Assembly (NCBI GenBank): GCA_019683805.1
Contig: JADGHQ010000002.1
Span: forward strand, 1-64,000
DNA length: 64,000 nucleotides
Direction: 5' to 3'
From: Thermoleophilaceae bacterium
GTDB taxonomy: Bacteria > Actinomycetota > Thermoleophilia > Solirubrobacterales > Thermoleophilaceae
Position 1 is the first letter of the stretch; each line of letters begins with the position of its first letter. The translations under genes were made by a program, and so were the position numbers. Below, piece by piece: positions 26,005 to 36,129 of the stretch. The notes under the pieces are model-generated. The model saw nothing but the letters and a program-made list of their open reading frames with translations, was not told the DNA's origin and did no database searches.

Positions 26005-26676
26005 CTAGGTTACGAGCCCCGGGAGCTCGGAGAGCGTCGAGATCGCCTCGAGCGAGCCCGCGCCCGAGGGCGTGCCGTCGCGGGCGAGCAGGACGGCGCG
26101 CAGGCCCGCGGCGCGCGCCCCCTGGACGTCCTTGTCGAGCGAGTCCCCGACGTGGAGCGCCTCGCCCGGCTCGCAGCCCGCGAGCTCGAGCGCGGCGTGG
26201 AAGAGCGCGGCCGCCGGCTTGGCGGCGCCCACGACGGCCGACGCGACCACGCCGTCCACGAGCGGCCGCAACCCCACGCGCTCGAGCGCCTCTGGCAGCG
26301 AGCAATCCCAGTTGCTCGCCACCACTGTGCGCACGCCGCGCTCGCGCAGCGCCGCGAGCGCGGGCCGCGCGTCCTCGTACGGGCGGAAGCGGATCGCCGC
26401 GAGCATCGCCTCGCGCACGTCGTCCTGGCGCTCGCGCCCGAGCCCGAGCGACTCGCGCACAACCCGCGCGCAGCGGTCGCGCAGGTCGGCGAGCGAGGAG
26501 GGGTCGCGGCCCTCGAGGTTGTGGGCGAGGTAGTAGCGGATCTCCGCGCGGAACGCCGCCGCCGCCTCCTCCTCGCCGACCTCGATGCCGCGCGTCGCGA
26601 GCTCGGCGCGCAGGTGCGGCCCGGGCTCGTCCATCCGCAGCAGCGTCCCGAACGAGTCGAGCAGCACCGCCCTCAT
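26005..26676 (-). CDS. HAD-superfamily hydrolase
   Basis: 223 residues; the ATG overlaps the stop of the upstream transferase gene (ATGA). HAD motif I is LLDSFGTLL, with Ser replacing the second nucleophile-side Asp (usual DxDGTL; here DSFGTL), motif II is VVASNWD, the Lys is in GAAKPAA and motif IV is HVGDSLDKDVQGARAAG. The DSFGTL variant is also found in the HDHD3-type group of this superfamily. The likely activity is small-molecule phosphatase; the substrate is unknown. Confidence 0.9.
   Translation of the reverse strand: MRAVLLDSFGTLLRMDEPGPHLRAELATRGIEVGEEEAAAAFRAEIRYYLAHNLEGRDPSSLADLRDRCARVVRESLGLGRERQDDVREAMLAAIRFRPYEDARPALAALRERGVRTVVASNWDCSLPEALERVGLRPLVDGVVASAVVGAAKPAAALFHAALELAGCEPGEALHVGDSLDKDVQGARAAGLRAVLLARDGTPSGAGSLEAISTLSELPGLVT
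26007..26012 (-). promoter_or_regulatory. -10-like TAACCT before the CPBP gene
   Basis: TANNNT eight bases before the ATG at 25998, overlapping the TAG stop of the HAD gene. It could give an internal leaderless start for CPBP and the ABC transporter. Confidence 0.35.
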
Positions 26677-27935
26677 GCGACCCAGTGCCAGGTGGCGAAG
26701 TAGCCGACGGCCGTGACGAGCCCCGCGGCGGAGACGGCGAGCGCGGGGGCGGCGAGCGCCCGGCGCCGCTCGACCGCGAGCGCGAGCCAGGCGAACAGCG
26801 GGAAGATCACGGCGACGTGCCGCGGCAGCGACATCAGGGGCTGCGGCCCGACGGGCGAGGAGAGCGGCAGCGCGAGCGACAGCACGGCCCACGCGCCCCA
26901 CGCGGGCGGGAGCCGGCGAACAGCGCCCGCGCACATCGCGAGCGCGGCGACGAGGCAGGCGAACAGCAGCACGTTCTGGCGCGCTACGACGAGCGGGTCG
27001 CCGCCCGCGCGGGTGAAGTAGACCCGGTCCCGCGACCCGTGCGCGAGCTGGCGCAGGCCGTCCCATGCGGCCACGGCGCCGTCGCGCACCCCCGCCCAGG
27101 GACCGCTCATCCCGTCGTGATACCAGGCCGCCTGCGCCTTCATGAACGCGAGCGGCTCGCCGAACGCGACGCCCAGGTAGAGCGCGTACGCGGCGAGTCC
27201 CGCGGGGGCGAGCGCGAGCCACGCGAGGTCGCGGCGCGAGCGGCCGTGCCGCAACAGGAGCAGCGCGACCGGAAGCGCGAGCAGCGCGCCCGCGGGCCGT
27301 GCCGCCGACGCCGCCGCGCAGAGCGCCGCGGCCCAGGCGGCGCGCCCCTGGCGCGCGGCGTAGAAGGCGCCCACCGACAGCAGCAGGAAGAGGCCCTCCG
27401 CGTACGGCGCGCCGAAGTAGAAGGACGCCGGCCAGAGGGCGAGCAGCAGCACGGTGAGCCGCGCGGCGCGCTCGCCGAGCTCGAGGCGGACGAGCCGCTC
27501 GAGCAGGACGAGGGCGGCGCCGAAGCAGGCGAGCGAGACGGCGAACCCCGCCACGAGCAGGGCGGCGTGGTCGGGCACGACCGCCACGATCCGCACGAGC
27601 AGCGGGTACAGCGGGAAGAACGCGGCCTCGGGGCCCGCGCCGGTCCCGGCCGTGAAGCCGTAGCCGTCGTGCGCGATCGAGAGGTACCAGACCGCGTCCC
27701 AGTGGGCGAGCGGCGTGAGCAGCGCCGAGCCCGCGCCGCCGAGCGGGTCGGTGACCGCCGGCACGTCGAACTGCGAGCGGCGCGGTGAGTCGGAGAGCAG
27801 GGCGGCCGCCGCCGCCGCGACGACCAGCACGCCCAGGCGCGACCAGGCGAGCACCCCGAGCGCCCAGCGAGCGCGGAGCGCGGGCAGGACCGGGCCCGGT
27901 CGCGCCGCCGCCTGCGATATAGCCTCCTGCGCCAT
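26673..27935 (-). CDS. PIG-V-like membrane mannosyltransferase
   Basis: 420 residues from ATG 27935, with about ten transmembrane helices. The GT-C type loop HWDAVWYLSIAHDGYGF (about residues 77-93) with Asp after the first helix, followed by AAFFPLYPLLVR and WPASFYFGAPYAEGLFLLL, matches the PIG-V/GPI-mannosyltransferase-like family found in actinobacteria. It should use a polyprenyl-phosphate sugar donor outside the membrane. First gene of a five-gene run with HAD, CPBP and ABC genes. Its ATG overlaps the ATG of the divergent mscS gene. Confidence 0.85.
   Translation of the reverse strand: MAQEAISQAAARPGPVLPALRARWALGVLAWSRLGVLVVAAAAAALLSDSPRRSQFDVPAVTDPLGGAGSALLTPLAHWDAVWYLSIAHDGYGFTAGTGAGPEAAFFPLYPLLVRIVAVVPDHAALLVAGFAVSLACFGAALVLLERLVRLELGERAARLTVLLLALWPASFYFGAPYAEGLFLLLSVGAFYAARQGRAAWAAALCAAASAARPAGALLALPVALLLLRHGRSRRDLAWLALAPAGLAAYALYLGVAFGEPLAFMKAQAAWYHDGMSGPWAGVRDGAVAAWDGLRQLAHGSRDRVYFTRAGGDPLVVARQNVLLFACLVAALAMCAGAVRRLPPAWGAWAVLSLALPLSSPVGPQPLMSLPRHVAVIFPLFAWLALAVERRRALAAPALAVSAAGLVTAVGYFATWHWVA
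27920..27925 (+). promoter_or_regulatory. -10-like TAGCCT for leaderless mscS
   Basis: TANNNT eight bases before the mscS ATG at 27934, located inside the first codons of the divergent transferase gene. Confidence 0.4.
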
Positions 27936-28722
27936 GCCTGCGCTCGATCTTCCCATCGCGAGCGACTTCTGGGACCACAACCACCAGTGGATCACCGCTC
28001 TGATCACCTTCGGGACCGCGGTGGCCCTCTCGCGGCTCGTCGACCGCATGGTGACGCGGCGGGGCCGCAACCTCGCGAGCGCCGTGGCCGGCGGGGAGCT
28101 CTCGCCCGTCGCCGACACGCGCCTGCGGCTCGTGCGCCGGCTGATCGGCGCCCTGATCGTATTCATCGGCCTGCTGCTCGCGCTCAACCAGTTCAGCGAC
28201 ATCAAGCGGGTGGCCACCGGGGTGCTCGCCTCCTCCGCAGTGCTCGGCATCGTGGTGGGCTTCGCGGCGCGGCAGACCTTCGCGAACGCGATCGCGGGGA
28301 CGCTGCTCGCAATAGCCCAGCCGATCCGCATCGGCGACCTCGTCACGTTCGAGGGCGAGACCGGGACGGTCGAGGACGTCCGCCTCACCTACACCTACGT
28401 GCGCGCGGGCGACGGCCGCCGCGTGATCATCCCGAACGAGCGGCTCGCGCAGAGCACGATCGTGAACCACACGATCTTCGACCCCCGCGTGCGCGTCGAG
28501 GTGTCGCTCTGGGTGCCCGCCGACGCGGACGTCGGGGCCGCGCTCGACGCGCTCTCGGCCGAGCCGGGCGTGGAGGCGAGCGTGGCCGACATGGAGAAGG
28601 ACGGCATCCGCATCGCGGTCGTGGCGTGGGCGCCGAGCGCGGCGGAGCGCGACTCGCTCGCGGCAGGACTTCGCGCGAAGTGCATCGAACGTCTGCGCGA
28701 AGCATCTATTCTCGGAAGTTGA
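27934..28722 (+). CDS. MscS-family mechanosensitive ion channel
   Basis: 262 residues from ATG 27934. Three N-terminal hydrophobic segments lead into the pore-lining helix and beta domain: GVLASSAVLGIVVGFAARQTFANAIAG (TM3 region), then QPIRIGDLVTF, TGTVEDVRLTYTYVR and VIIPNERLAQSTIVNHT. This is a small MscS that releases solutes on hypo-osmotic shock. No Shine-Dalgarno sequence is visible, in keeping with a leaderless start. Confidence 0.93.
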   Translation: MPALDLPIASDFWDHNHQWITALITFGTAVALSRLVDRMVTRRGRNLASAVAGGELSPVADTRLRLVRRLIGALIVFIGLLLALNQFSDIKRVATGVLASSAVLGIVVGFAARQTFANAIAGTLLAIAQPIRIGDLVTFEGETGTVEDVRLTYTYVRAGDGRRVIIPNERLAQSTIVNHTIFDPRVRVEVSLWVPADADVGAALDALSAEPGVEASVADMEKDGIRIAVVAWAPSAAERDSLAAGLRAKCIERLREASILGS

Positions 28723-28795
28723 TCGCGCGCCTTCTCCGGCCCCGACCGGCGCACCGGCGAACGCCGCGCGACGCTCCTCGGCGGCTCGGCCTTCG

Positions 28796-30955
28796 ATGAC
28801 CTACAGACAGCGAAAGCAGCGACGGCGAAGGGGACGTTCGCGCAACTGGATTCTGCTCGCGCTGGCCATCCTGGCGGCAATGGCCGCGGTCGCCGTGCTC
28901 TCGGTGGTCGGCTACATCCTCGCGATCGCCGCCACCGCGCCGGACCTCTCCGAGCTGCGGCCGATCGACCGCGGGTCGCTCTCGAAGGTCTACGCCGCGA
29001 ACGGCGAGCTGCTCGGCTACGTGCAGTCGTACAACCTGCGCACCCCGATCCCGTGGCGGGACATGCCGCCGAACCTCCGCAACGCCACGGTCGCGATCGA
29101 GGACCAGCGCTTCTACAAGCACGGCGGCGTGGACTACGAGTCGATCGTGCGCGCCGCCTTCCGCAACCTGAAGTCGGGCCGGACGCTCCAGGGCGGCTCG
29201 ACCATCACCCAGCAGCTCGTGCGCAACCTCTACATAAAGTCGCCCAAGCGCGACTTCGCGCGCAAGATCCGCGAGGCGAAGCTCGCCTCGGAGCTCGAGA
29301 AGCGGCACTCGAAGCAGTGGGTGCTCGAGAACTACCTCAACGACATCCCCTACGGCACGGTGAACGGGCGCACCGCGATCGGGGTCGAGGCCGCGGCCGA
29401 GACGTTCTTCTCGAAGCACGCCAGGGACCTCACGCTGCCCGAGGCCGCGCTGATCGCCGGCCTCCCCCAGGCGCCCTCCGAGTACAACCCCTTCCGCAAC
29501 CCCGACGCGGCGCTCGAGCGGCGCAACCAGGTGCTGCGCAAGATGGCGCAGATGGACTACATCACCGACGCCGAGGCCCAGCGGGCGATGCGGACGGGGC
29601 TCGGGCTGAGGCACGGCGACACCTACACGAGGCGCCGCGAGCCCTACTTCTTCGACTACGTACAGGAGCAGCTCATCGAGCGCTACGGCGTGAACGTGGT
29701 GCGCAAGGGCGGGCTGAAGGTCCACACGACGATCTACCCCGCCCTTCAGGACGCGGCCCGCAAGGCGATGGCCAACCGCCTCTACCTGCCCACCGACCCC
29801 GCCTCGGCGGTCGTCGCGATCGACCCCGCCAACGGCTACATCCGCGCGATGGCCTCGAGCAGCACGTACAAGTCCCGCACGTTCAACCTGGCCGCGCAGG
29901 GCCATCGCCAGCCGGGCTCCTCGTTCAAGACGTTCGTGCTCACGACGGCGATCAAGCGCGGCGTGAACCCGAACACGACGACGTACGTCTCCCAACCGCT
30001 CAACCTGAGCACGCCGTACGGGCCGTGGCAGGTGAAGACCTACGACAACAGCTACGCGGGACGGATCAACCTCGTGCGCGCCACGCTGCGCTCGGACAAC
30101 TCGGTCTACGCGCAGCTCGACCTCGACCTCGGGCCGAAGTCCGTGGCGGAGACGGCCAGGTCGATGGGCATCACGACGCACCTCGACGGGCTGCCCGCCG
30201 AGGGCCTCGGCGGCCTGAAGCTGGGCGTCTCCCCGCTCGAGATGGCGGACGCGTACGCGACGCTCGCCTCGGGCGGGGTCCACCACAAGCCGCTCGCGAT
30301 CACGAAGGTCGAGTTCCCCGACGGCAAGGTCGACAGCTTCGGGACCCCGAAGGGCAGGCGAGTGCTCACCGACGGGCAGGCCTACGAGGTCACGAAGATC
30401 CTCGAGCAGAACGTGCAGGCCGGGACCGGCACCGCCGCGAACATCGGCTGCCCCGCGGCCGGCAAGACCGGCACGACCGACAACTTCAACGACGCCTGGT
30501 TCGTGGGGTACACCCCGCGCCTCGCGGCGGCGGTCTGGGTCGGATACCCGAACGCGCTGATCGAGATGCGCAGCGTGCACGGCATCAGCGTCGCGGGCGG
30601 GACGTTCCCCGCGCAGATCTGGCACGACTTCATGAGCGTCGCCAAGGGCTCGTTCTGCGGCGGGTTCCCGCGGCCCTCGACGCCGGTCCAATGGGAGCCG
30701 TTCTACGGGAAGTACTCGCGCTCGGGCGGCGGCTACGAGGGCACCGGCGCCTACCCGCCGGGCACGGGCACCGCGCCCCCGCCCGCCTCGAACGGCGGCG
30801 CCGCGGCGCCCGGCACGGACAACGGCTACAACCCGGGCGGCAACGGGTCGCCGCAGCAGCAGGCGCCGGGCTCGGGGACCGGCGGCGGGACCGTGCCGCC
30901 GGGCGGCGGCTACGGCGGTGGCGACCAGGGCGGCGCGGCGGCTCCCGGCCAGTAG
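28796..30955 (+). CDS. Class A penicillin-binding protein (transglycosylase/transpeptidase)
   Basis: 719 residues: basic cytoplasmic N-terminus, one transmembrane anchor (residues 18-45), GT51 transglycosylase (about 60-240, with catalytic Glu102 in VAIEDQRFYKHGGVD and GGSTITQQLVRNL), and a transpeptidase domain with SSFK (375-378), SDN and KTGT (557-560). It polymerises and cross-links peptidoglycan at the outer membrane face. A long Pro/Gly-rich tail (about 630-719) follows. A TATTCT hexamer at 28707-28712, inside mscS, may be a promoter with an 80-base leader. The 3' end overlaps the next start by 38 bases. Confidence 0.95.
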   Translation: MTYRQRKQRRRRGRSRNWILLALAILAAMAAVAVLSVVGYILAIAATAPDLSELRPIDRGSLSKVYAANGELLGYVQSYNLRTPIPWRDMPPNLRNATVAIEDQRFYKHGGVDYESIVRAAFRNLKSGRTLQGGSTITQQLVRNLYIKSPKRDFARKIREAKLASELEKRHSKQWVLENYLNDIPYGTVNGRTAIGVEAAAETFFSKHARDLTLPEAALIAGLPQAPSEYNPFRNPDAALERRNQVLRKMAQMDYITDAEAQRAMRTGLGLRHGDTYTRRREPYFFDYVQEQLIERYGVNVVRKGGLKVHTTIYPALQDAARKAMANRLYLPTDPASAVVAIDPANGYIRAMASSSTYKSRTFNLAAQGHRQPGSSFKTFVLTTAIKRGVNPNTTTYVSQPLNLSTPYGPWQVKTYDNSYAGRINLVRATLRSDNSVYAQLDLDLGPKSVAETARSMGITTHLDGLPAEGLGGLKLGVSPLEMADAYATLASGGVHHKPLAITKVEFPDGKVDSFGTPKGRRVLTDGQAYEVTKILEQNVQAGTGTAANIGCPAAGKTGTTDNFNDAWFVGYTPRLAAAVWVGYPNALIEMRSVHGISVAGGTFPAQIWHDFMSVAKGSFCGGFPRPSTPVQWEPFYGKYSRSGGGYEGTGAYPPGTGTAPPPASNGGAAAPGTDNGYNPGGNGSPQQQAPGSGTGGGTVPPGGGYGGGDQGGAAAPGQ

Positions 30956-32297
30956 CGGCCCCGGCGCGGCCGCGGCGCCGGGGCGCGGACGGCCCGGGCT
31001 GCTCGCGCTCGGCGCGCTCTGCGCCGTCTACGCGGCGCTCGCCGCGTTGCCCGCCGCTCCCGGGTCGAACGTGGTGCTGGCCACCGTCGGCGGCTCGCCG
31101 GGCTGGCTGCTCGGCCCGCTGCGCTTCGCCGGGATCGAGTCGCTCGCGGACGGCCCGCTCGGAGGGCCGCTCTTCTACGCCGGCCTGTGGCTGGCGCTCC
31201 TGCTGTACGTCTGCGTGCTCGCACGCTGGCGCGACCTGTCGGCGCGGACGGCGCTCTCGACGATCGCGGGCCTACACCTCCTGTTCCTGCTCGCGCCGCC
31301 GCTGCTCTCCCAGGACGTCTTCTCCTACATCGCCTACGCGCGGCTCGGCGTGGGGCACTCGCTCAACCCCTACACGCACGCGCCGAACGACATTCCGCTC
31401 GATGCCGTCTACCCCTTCGCCGGGTCGAAGGACGCAAGCTCGGTGTACGGCCCGGTCTTCACCCTGCTCACCTATCCGCTCGCGCCGCTCGGGGTGCCCG
31501 CCGCGTTCTGGATCCTCAAGGCCGTCGCCGCGGCCGCGTCGCTCGGGGTCGTGCTGCTCGTGTGGCGCGCCGCGCGGCTGCTCGGCCGCGACCCGGTGCT
31601 CCCCGCGCTGATCGTGGGCCTCAACCCCCACGTGCTCGTGCACGTGGTTGGCGGCGCGCACAACGAGGCGCTGATGATGCTCCCGGCCGCCGCCGCGCTG
31701 CGTGCGTGGGCAGCGGGCAGGCGGGCGCTCGGCCCCGCGCTCGCCACGCTGGGCGCGGCCGTGAAGGCGACCTCGATCGTGCTCGCGCCCTACCTCGCGC
31801 TCGCGCAGGAGGGGCGCCCGCGGCCCGAGGCGCGCCGGTCGCTCGTGCGGGCGCTCGCCGCTGCGGCGGCGGTCGCCGCGGGGATCGCCCTGATCGCGCT
31901 GGTCGCCTTCGGCTCGCACGCGCTCGACGCGGTGAGCCTGCTCTCCTCGAACCAGGAGCGCAGCTCGCGCTGGAGCTTCCCGTACAAGACCGCTCAGGCG
32001 CTGGCAGCGGTCCTGCCGGGCGACCGGCTCGAGTACCGCGACGCCGTGCGCGCCGTCTACGCCGCCGCGTTCGCGGGCGTGGCACTCTTGCTGATGTGGC
32101 GCACCTGGCGCGGCGCGGACCCGATCTGGGCCGCCGCCTGGGCCACCTTCGCGCTGCTCGTGGCCTCGGCGTGGCTCGTGCCCTGGTACCTGCTCTGGCT
32201 GCTGGTGCCGACTGCGCTCGCCCGCGGCCGCGCGCTCGTGCCCGCCGCGGTCGCGCTGTCCGCGTGGACGCTGGTGATCGCGGTGCCGCTGCGCTGA
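30918..32297 (+). CDS. MptB-like polyprenol-phosphate-mannose-dependent mannosyltransferase (GT-C)
   Basis: 459 residues if the GTG at 30918, inside the PBP coding sequence, is used; it is needed to include the first membrane helix. About twelve transmembrane helices. Family signatures are SQDVFSYIAYARL, HSLNPYTHAP, SVYGPVFTLLTYPLA, GLNPHVLVHVVGGAHNEALMM and WLVPWYLLWLL, as in actinobacterial MptA/MptB alpha-mannosyltransferases. It likely extends an envelope mannan or lipoglycan outside the membrane. Its coupling to a PBP gene fits cell-wall assembly. Confidence 0.87.
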   Translation: MATRAARRLPASSGPGAAAAPGRGRPGLLALGALCAVYAALAALPAAPGSNVVLATVGGSPGWLLGPLRFAGIESLADGPLGGPLFYAGLWLALLLYVCVLARWRDLSARTALSTIAGLHLLFLLAPPLLSQDVFSYIAYARLGVGHSLNPYTHAPNDIPLDAVYPFAGSKDASSVYGPVFTLLTYPLAPLGVPAAFWILKAVAAAASLGVVLLVWRAARLLGRDPVLPALIVGLNPHVLVHVVGGAHNEALMMLPAAAALRAWAAGRRALGPALATLGAAVKATSIVLAPYLALAQEGRPRPEARRSLVRALAAAAAVAAGIALIALVAFGSHALDAVSLLSSNQERSSRWSFPYKTAQALAAVLPGDRLEYRDAVRAVYAAAFAGVALLLMWRTWRGADPIWAAAWATFALLVASAWLVPWYLLWLLVPTALARGRALVPAAVALSAWTLVIAVPLR

Positions 32298-32324
32298 GCG
32301 CCGCCGCGCGGCAGGATTGGGGGC

Positions 32325-33311
32325 GTGGCGGAGCTCGAGCTGATCGAGGCGATCCAAAAGGCGCTCTCCGAGCGCGCCGGGATCGTGCGCGGCCCCGGCG
32401 ACGACGCCGCGGTCGCGCGGACGCCGGGCGAGGTGACCGTGACCTCGGTGGACGCCGTGGTGGAGGACGTGCACTTCCGCCGCTCGACGCACTCATCGGC
32501 CGACATCGGGCACAAGGCGCTCGCCGCCGCCCTGTCGGACCTCGCCGCGATGGGCGCGGACGGCGCCCATGCCTACGTGGCGCTGGCGCTGCCCCCTGGG
32601 ATGGCCACCACCGAGGCGCTCGCGCTGGTCGAGGCGATGGAGCGGCTCGCGGAGCGAACCGGCACGACGATCGCGGGCGGCGACGTCGTCTCGAGCCCCG
32701 CCCTGGTCGTCGCGGTGACCGTAACCGGCTGGGCGCGCTCCGAGGCCGAGCTCGCCTACCGGGACGGGGCGCGGCCCGGCGACCTCGTAGGGGTGACGGG
32801 CGAGCTCGGCGGGTCGGGCGCCGGGCTGCTCCTGCTCTCGGGGACGGAGGTCGACCTCCCCGGCGAGCGGCGGACATCGCTCCTCGAGCGCCACCTCCGC
32901 CCCGAGCCGCTGCTCGCCACCGGGCGCGCCCTGGCGGGCGCCGGCGCGACGGCGATGATCGACGTGAGCGACGGGGTGGCGACCGACGCGGGCCACCTCG
33001 CGCGCCGCAGCGGCGTCGAGATCGAGATCGAGGCCGCCGCGCTCCCGCTCCAGGCGGGCGTCGCGGAGACCGCGCTCGCCGCGGGGAGGGATCCGATCGA
33101 GCTGGCTGCCGGCGCGGGCGAGGACTTCGAGCTGCTGCTCGCGGCGCCACCCGAGCGGCGGGCCGATCTCGAGCGCGCGGCCCGCGCCGCGGGCACCCGC
33201 GTGACCTGGATCGGCAGCGTGCGCGAGGGCGAGCCGCGCCTGCTACTGCTGGACGAGCGGGGCCGGGTCCTCGCGCTCGGCGGCTACGAGCATCTGCGCG
33301 AGCCGCGCTGA
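32325..33311 (+). CDS. thiL: Thiamine-monophosphate kinase
   Basis: 328 residues from GTG 32325. It phosphorylates TMP to the cofactor [54 protein letters not shown] and [10 protein letters not shown] are the PurM/ThiL-fold signatures, in the right order and spacing. Length is normal. It follows the MptB-like gene by 27 bases and its last 69 bases lie antisense to a FlgM-like gene. Confidence 0.95.
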   Translation: MAELELIEAIQKALSERAGIVRGPGDDAAVARTPGEVTVTSVDAVVEDVHFRRSTHSSADIGHKALAAALSDLAAMGADGAHAYVALALPPGMATTEALALVEAMERLAERTGTTIAGGDVVSSPALVVAVTVTGWARSEAELAYRDGARPGDLVGVTGELGGSGAGLLLLSGTEVDLPGERRTSLLERHLRPEPLLATGRALAGAGATAMIDVSDGVATDAGHLARRSGVEIEIEAAALPLQAGVAETALAAGRDPIELAAGAGEDFELLLAAPPERRADLERAARAAGTRVTWIGSVREGEPRLLLLDERGRVLALGGYEHLREPR

Positions 33312-33449
33312 CTCGCGGGCACGCGCCGACCGGCGCAGGATCGCGGCGGCGACGGCGTGCGGATCGACCACGTACTCGCCGCGCCTCACGAGCGCGCTCA
33401 GCTCGGGGGTCGCGTCCGTGACGTCCGTGTGATCTCCAGTGGTGCTCAC
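33243..33449 (-). CDS. FlgM-like small protein (possible anti-sigma-28)
   Basis: 68 residues from GTG 33449. The central phrase [19 protein letters not shown] matches the FlgM C-terminal pattern (G-Y-x-V-D-x-x-x-V-A-x-A-I-L). FlgM binds and inhibits the flagellar sigma factor. No flagellar gene is in the window, there is no visible Shine-Dalgarno site, and the 3' third overlaps thiL on the other strand. The call rests on this motif alone. Confidence 0.5.
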   Translation of the reverse strand: MSTTGDHTDVTDATPELSALVRRGEYVVDPHAVAAAILRRSARARESARLAQMLVAAEREDPAPLVQQ

Positions 33450-33577
33450 GCCAAGATCGCGGAGTCGCGCGGGCGCTCATCCATGGCGCCCTTCGGTCCT
33501 CCGCTCAGGTTATCGGCAGCCCCGGCGGTTCGTGCGCAGCGCCCCCGCCGCGCTACGACGAGCGTCCACGGCCGCCC

Positions 33578-35356
33578 TCAACGGCGCAAGGCCGAGCGCG
33601 TGCCGCCGAGCGACCCCGGCCCGGCGTGGCCGCCCGGCCCCCGGATGCGCGGCCGCTCGCCCACGGGCTTCGGCTCCGGCCTGCGCGCCCGGCCGGCGAG
33701 CACGGCGAGGTTCGACCCGAGAACCCCGAGCGTCAGGCAGCCGGCGAGCGCAGAGGCGAAGCCGACGTGGTGGCCGACGACGAGCAGGTAGAGGTACCAG
33801 AGCGCCTCGAGCGGGTTCAGCGACAGCACGCGCATGTAGTAGAGCGCGGCGACCGCGAGCGGCACGAGCCCCGCGACGATCAGCGCGAACGGGGCGATCC
33901 GGCGCCGGTCGGCCGGCCCCAGCGTGGCGAGCATCCAGAGGTGCAGCGGCGGCAGCAGGAAGAGCGCGGCGTAGGGGTCGATCAGCCAGACGACGATCGC
34001 GACGCCGCACATGAGCAGCGCGGGCGCGGTCGGAGCCGCCTCCGACGCCGGATCGCCGTGCGCGCCGAGCCAGCGGATCAGCGGCACGCGCGCGAACGCC
34101 CACGCCGCGGCGACCACCCCCGCGACCGCGAGCACCTGAGCGAGCGCGCCGCCGTCGAGCGGGTACGCCTGCGGGGGGGCGGGCGAGGAGCCGACGGGCG
34201 GCGCGGCGCCGAACGCCCCCAGCAGCTCCGCGAGCACGAGCCCGGCGAGGAAGGGCGCGGCGCCGGCGAGCGTCCAGCGCCACCAGCGGTCCGCGCCGCG
34301 GCGCCTGCGGCGGGCGCGCGCGAAGGCGTCGACGGACGCCACCAGCGCAGGGAGGATCAGCGTGAAGGCGATCAGCGACACCGCCCACGCGGGCAGCACC
34401 TTGCGCACCACCGTGACGTAGCCGTGCGGCCCGTCCGCGAGCGGACGCCCCTCGTCGAGCGCGTAGACCGCCCGCAGCACTCCGCGGCCGAGCGCGCCGA
34501 GACGCTGCTCGTCGATCGCGCTCGCGGGCCGGTCGGCGCGCGGCGGGAGCTCGCCGCTGCCCGAGACGCGCACCGCGTCCACTCCCCGCTGGAGCAGCGG
34601 GCCCTGCTCGCCCAGGCCGAGCGGAAACGCCTCGCGGATGAGCTGCGCGGGCAGGCCCTCCGCGCCCGGCAGCGACCCGAGCTCCTGCCGCAGCGAGTCG
34701 GACACGGTGCGCTGGAGCGCGATCCCGGCGCGCTTGGCGTCGCCTCCCCAGCCGACCACGAGCGGGCCGCGGACGCGGTCGGCCCCCAGGTTCGAGAGCA
34801 CGATCGCGCCGTCGATCAGGCGGCGGTCCGGGTCGGTGGCGAGGAAACGGCGCGCGCCCGCGCTTCCGAGCGTGGACCCGTCGACCGAGGCGAGGACGAG
34901 CGTCTTGCGCGGCGCACGCCCCTCGAGCACGCGCGCCATCTCGAGCAGCGCCGCGGTGTCCGCCGCGCTCCCGGCCGCGTCCGGCACGCCGAGCGCGTCG
35001 CGCGGAGCCATCACGACGATCTGGCGGCGGGTCGAGCCCACGCGGCGCGCAACCACGTTGGCGAGCGCGCGCCCGCCGGCGCGAAAGCTGTCGATGCGCG
35101 TGTCGAAGCCGGCGGCCGCGAGGCCCTGCGCCACGTGCCGCGCCGCCGCGAGGTCGCCCGGCCGCCCCGGGCGGCGGTCGGGGAAGCGCTCCGCCAGCGC
35201 GCGCGCGCTCGAGGCAGCCAGCCTGCCCTCGAACAGGACGTCCGCAGCCAGCCCCTGCGGCAGCGGTGAGGGCCTCGACTCGAGGGAGAACATCCCGATC
35301 ACCACGGCGAGCAGGGCCGGCAGGAACGCCGCTCTGTAGATACGCGGCTCGATCAC
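33578..35356 (-). CDS. M28 peptidase-like / GPI-transamidase-like membrane protein, probably inactive
   Basis: 592 residues from GTG 35356. One N-terminal helix (8-22) is followed by an extracytoplasmic domain (about 35-320) with the M28 layout: QGLAAAGFDTRIDSF, a strand ending VVMAPRDALG, AALLEMARVLEGRAPRKTLVLASVDGSTLGSAGAR. About eight helices follow (about 325-560) and a basic tail. The M28 metal-binding His in the AHxD motif is Pro118 and the DN(S/A)G motif is not kept, so zinc hydrolysis is doubtful. Divergent from the response regulator operon. Confidence 0.8.
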   Translation of the reverse strand: MIEPRIYRAAFLPALLAVVIGMFSLESRPSPLPQGLAADVLFEGRLAASSARALAERFPDRRPGRPGDLAAARHVAQGLAAAGFDTRIDSFRAGGRALANVVARRVGSTRRQIVVMAPRDALGVPDAAGSAADTAALLEMARVLEGRAPRKTLVLASVDGSTLGSAGARRFLATDPDRRLIDGAIVLSNLGADRVRGPLVVGWGGDAKRAGIALQRTVSDSLRQELGSLPGAEGLPAQLIREAFPLGLGEQGPLLQRGVDAVRVSGSGELPPRADRPASAIDEQRLGALGRGVLRAVYALDEGRPLADGPHGYVTVVRKVLPAWAVSLIAFTLILPALVASVDAFARARRRRRGADRWWRWTLAGAAPFLAGLVLAELLGAFGAAPPVGSSPAPPQAYPLDGGALAQVLAVAGVVAAAWAFARVPLIRWLGAHGDPASEAAPTAPALLMCGVAIVVWLIDPYAALFLLPPLHLWMLATLGPADRRRIAPFALIVAGLVPLAVAALYYMRVLSLNPLEALWYLYLLVVGHHVGFASALAGCLTLGVLGSNLAVLAGRARRPEPKPVGERPRIRGPGGHAGPGSLGGTRSALRR

Positions 35357-35383
35357 CCTTCAGGCCTCGCGATCCCCTCAACC

Positions 35384-35389
35384 TACAAT
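35384..35389 (+). promoter_or_regulatory. -10-like TACAAT of the response regulator operon
   Basis: Close to the actinobacterial -10 consensus in the divergent gap. The -35 region is not recognisable. Transcription would start near 35396; start codons at TTG 35395, GTG 35416 and ATG 35425 are all possible. Confidence 0.5.
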
Positions 35390-35415
35390 CTGCCTTGGTT
35401 GAGGCAAGCCGGGCC

Positions 35416-36125
<710 letters not shown>

Positions 36126-36129
<4 letters not shown>

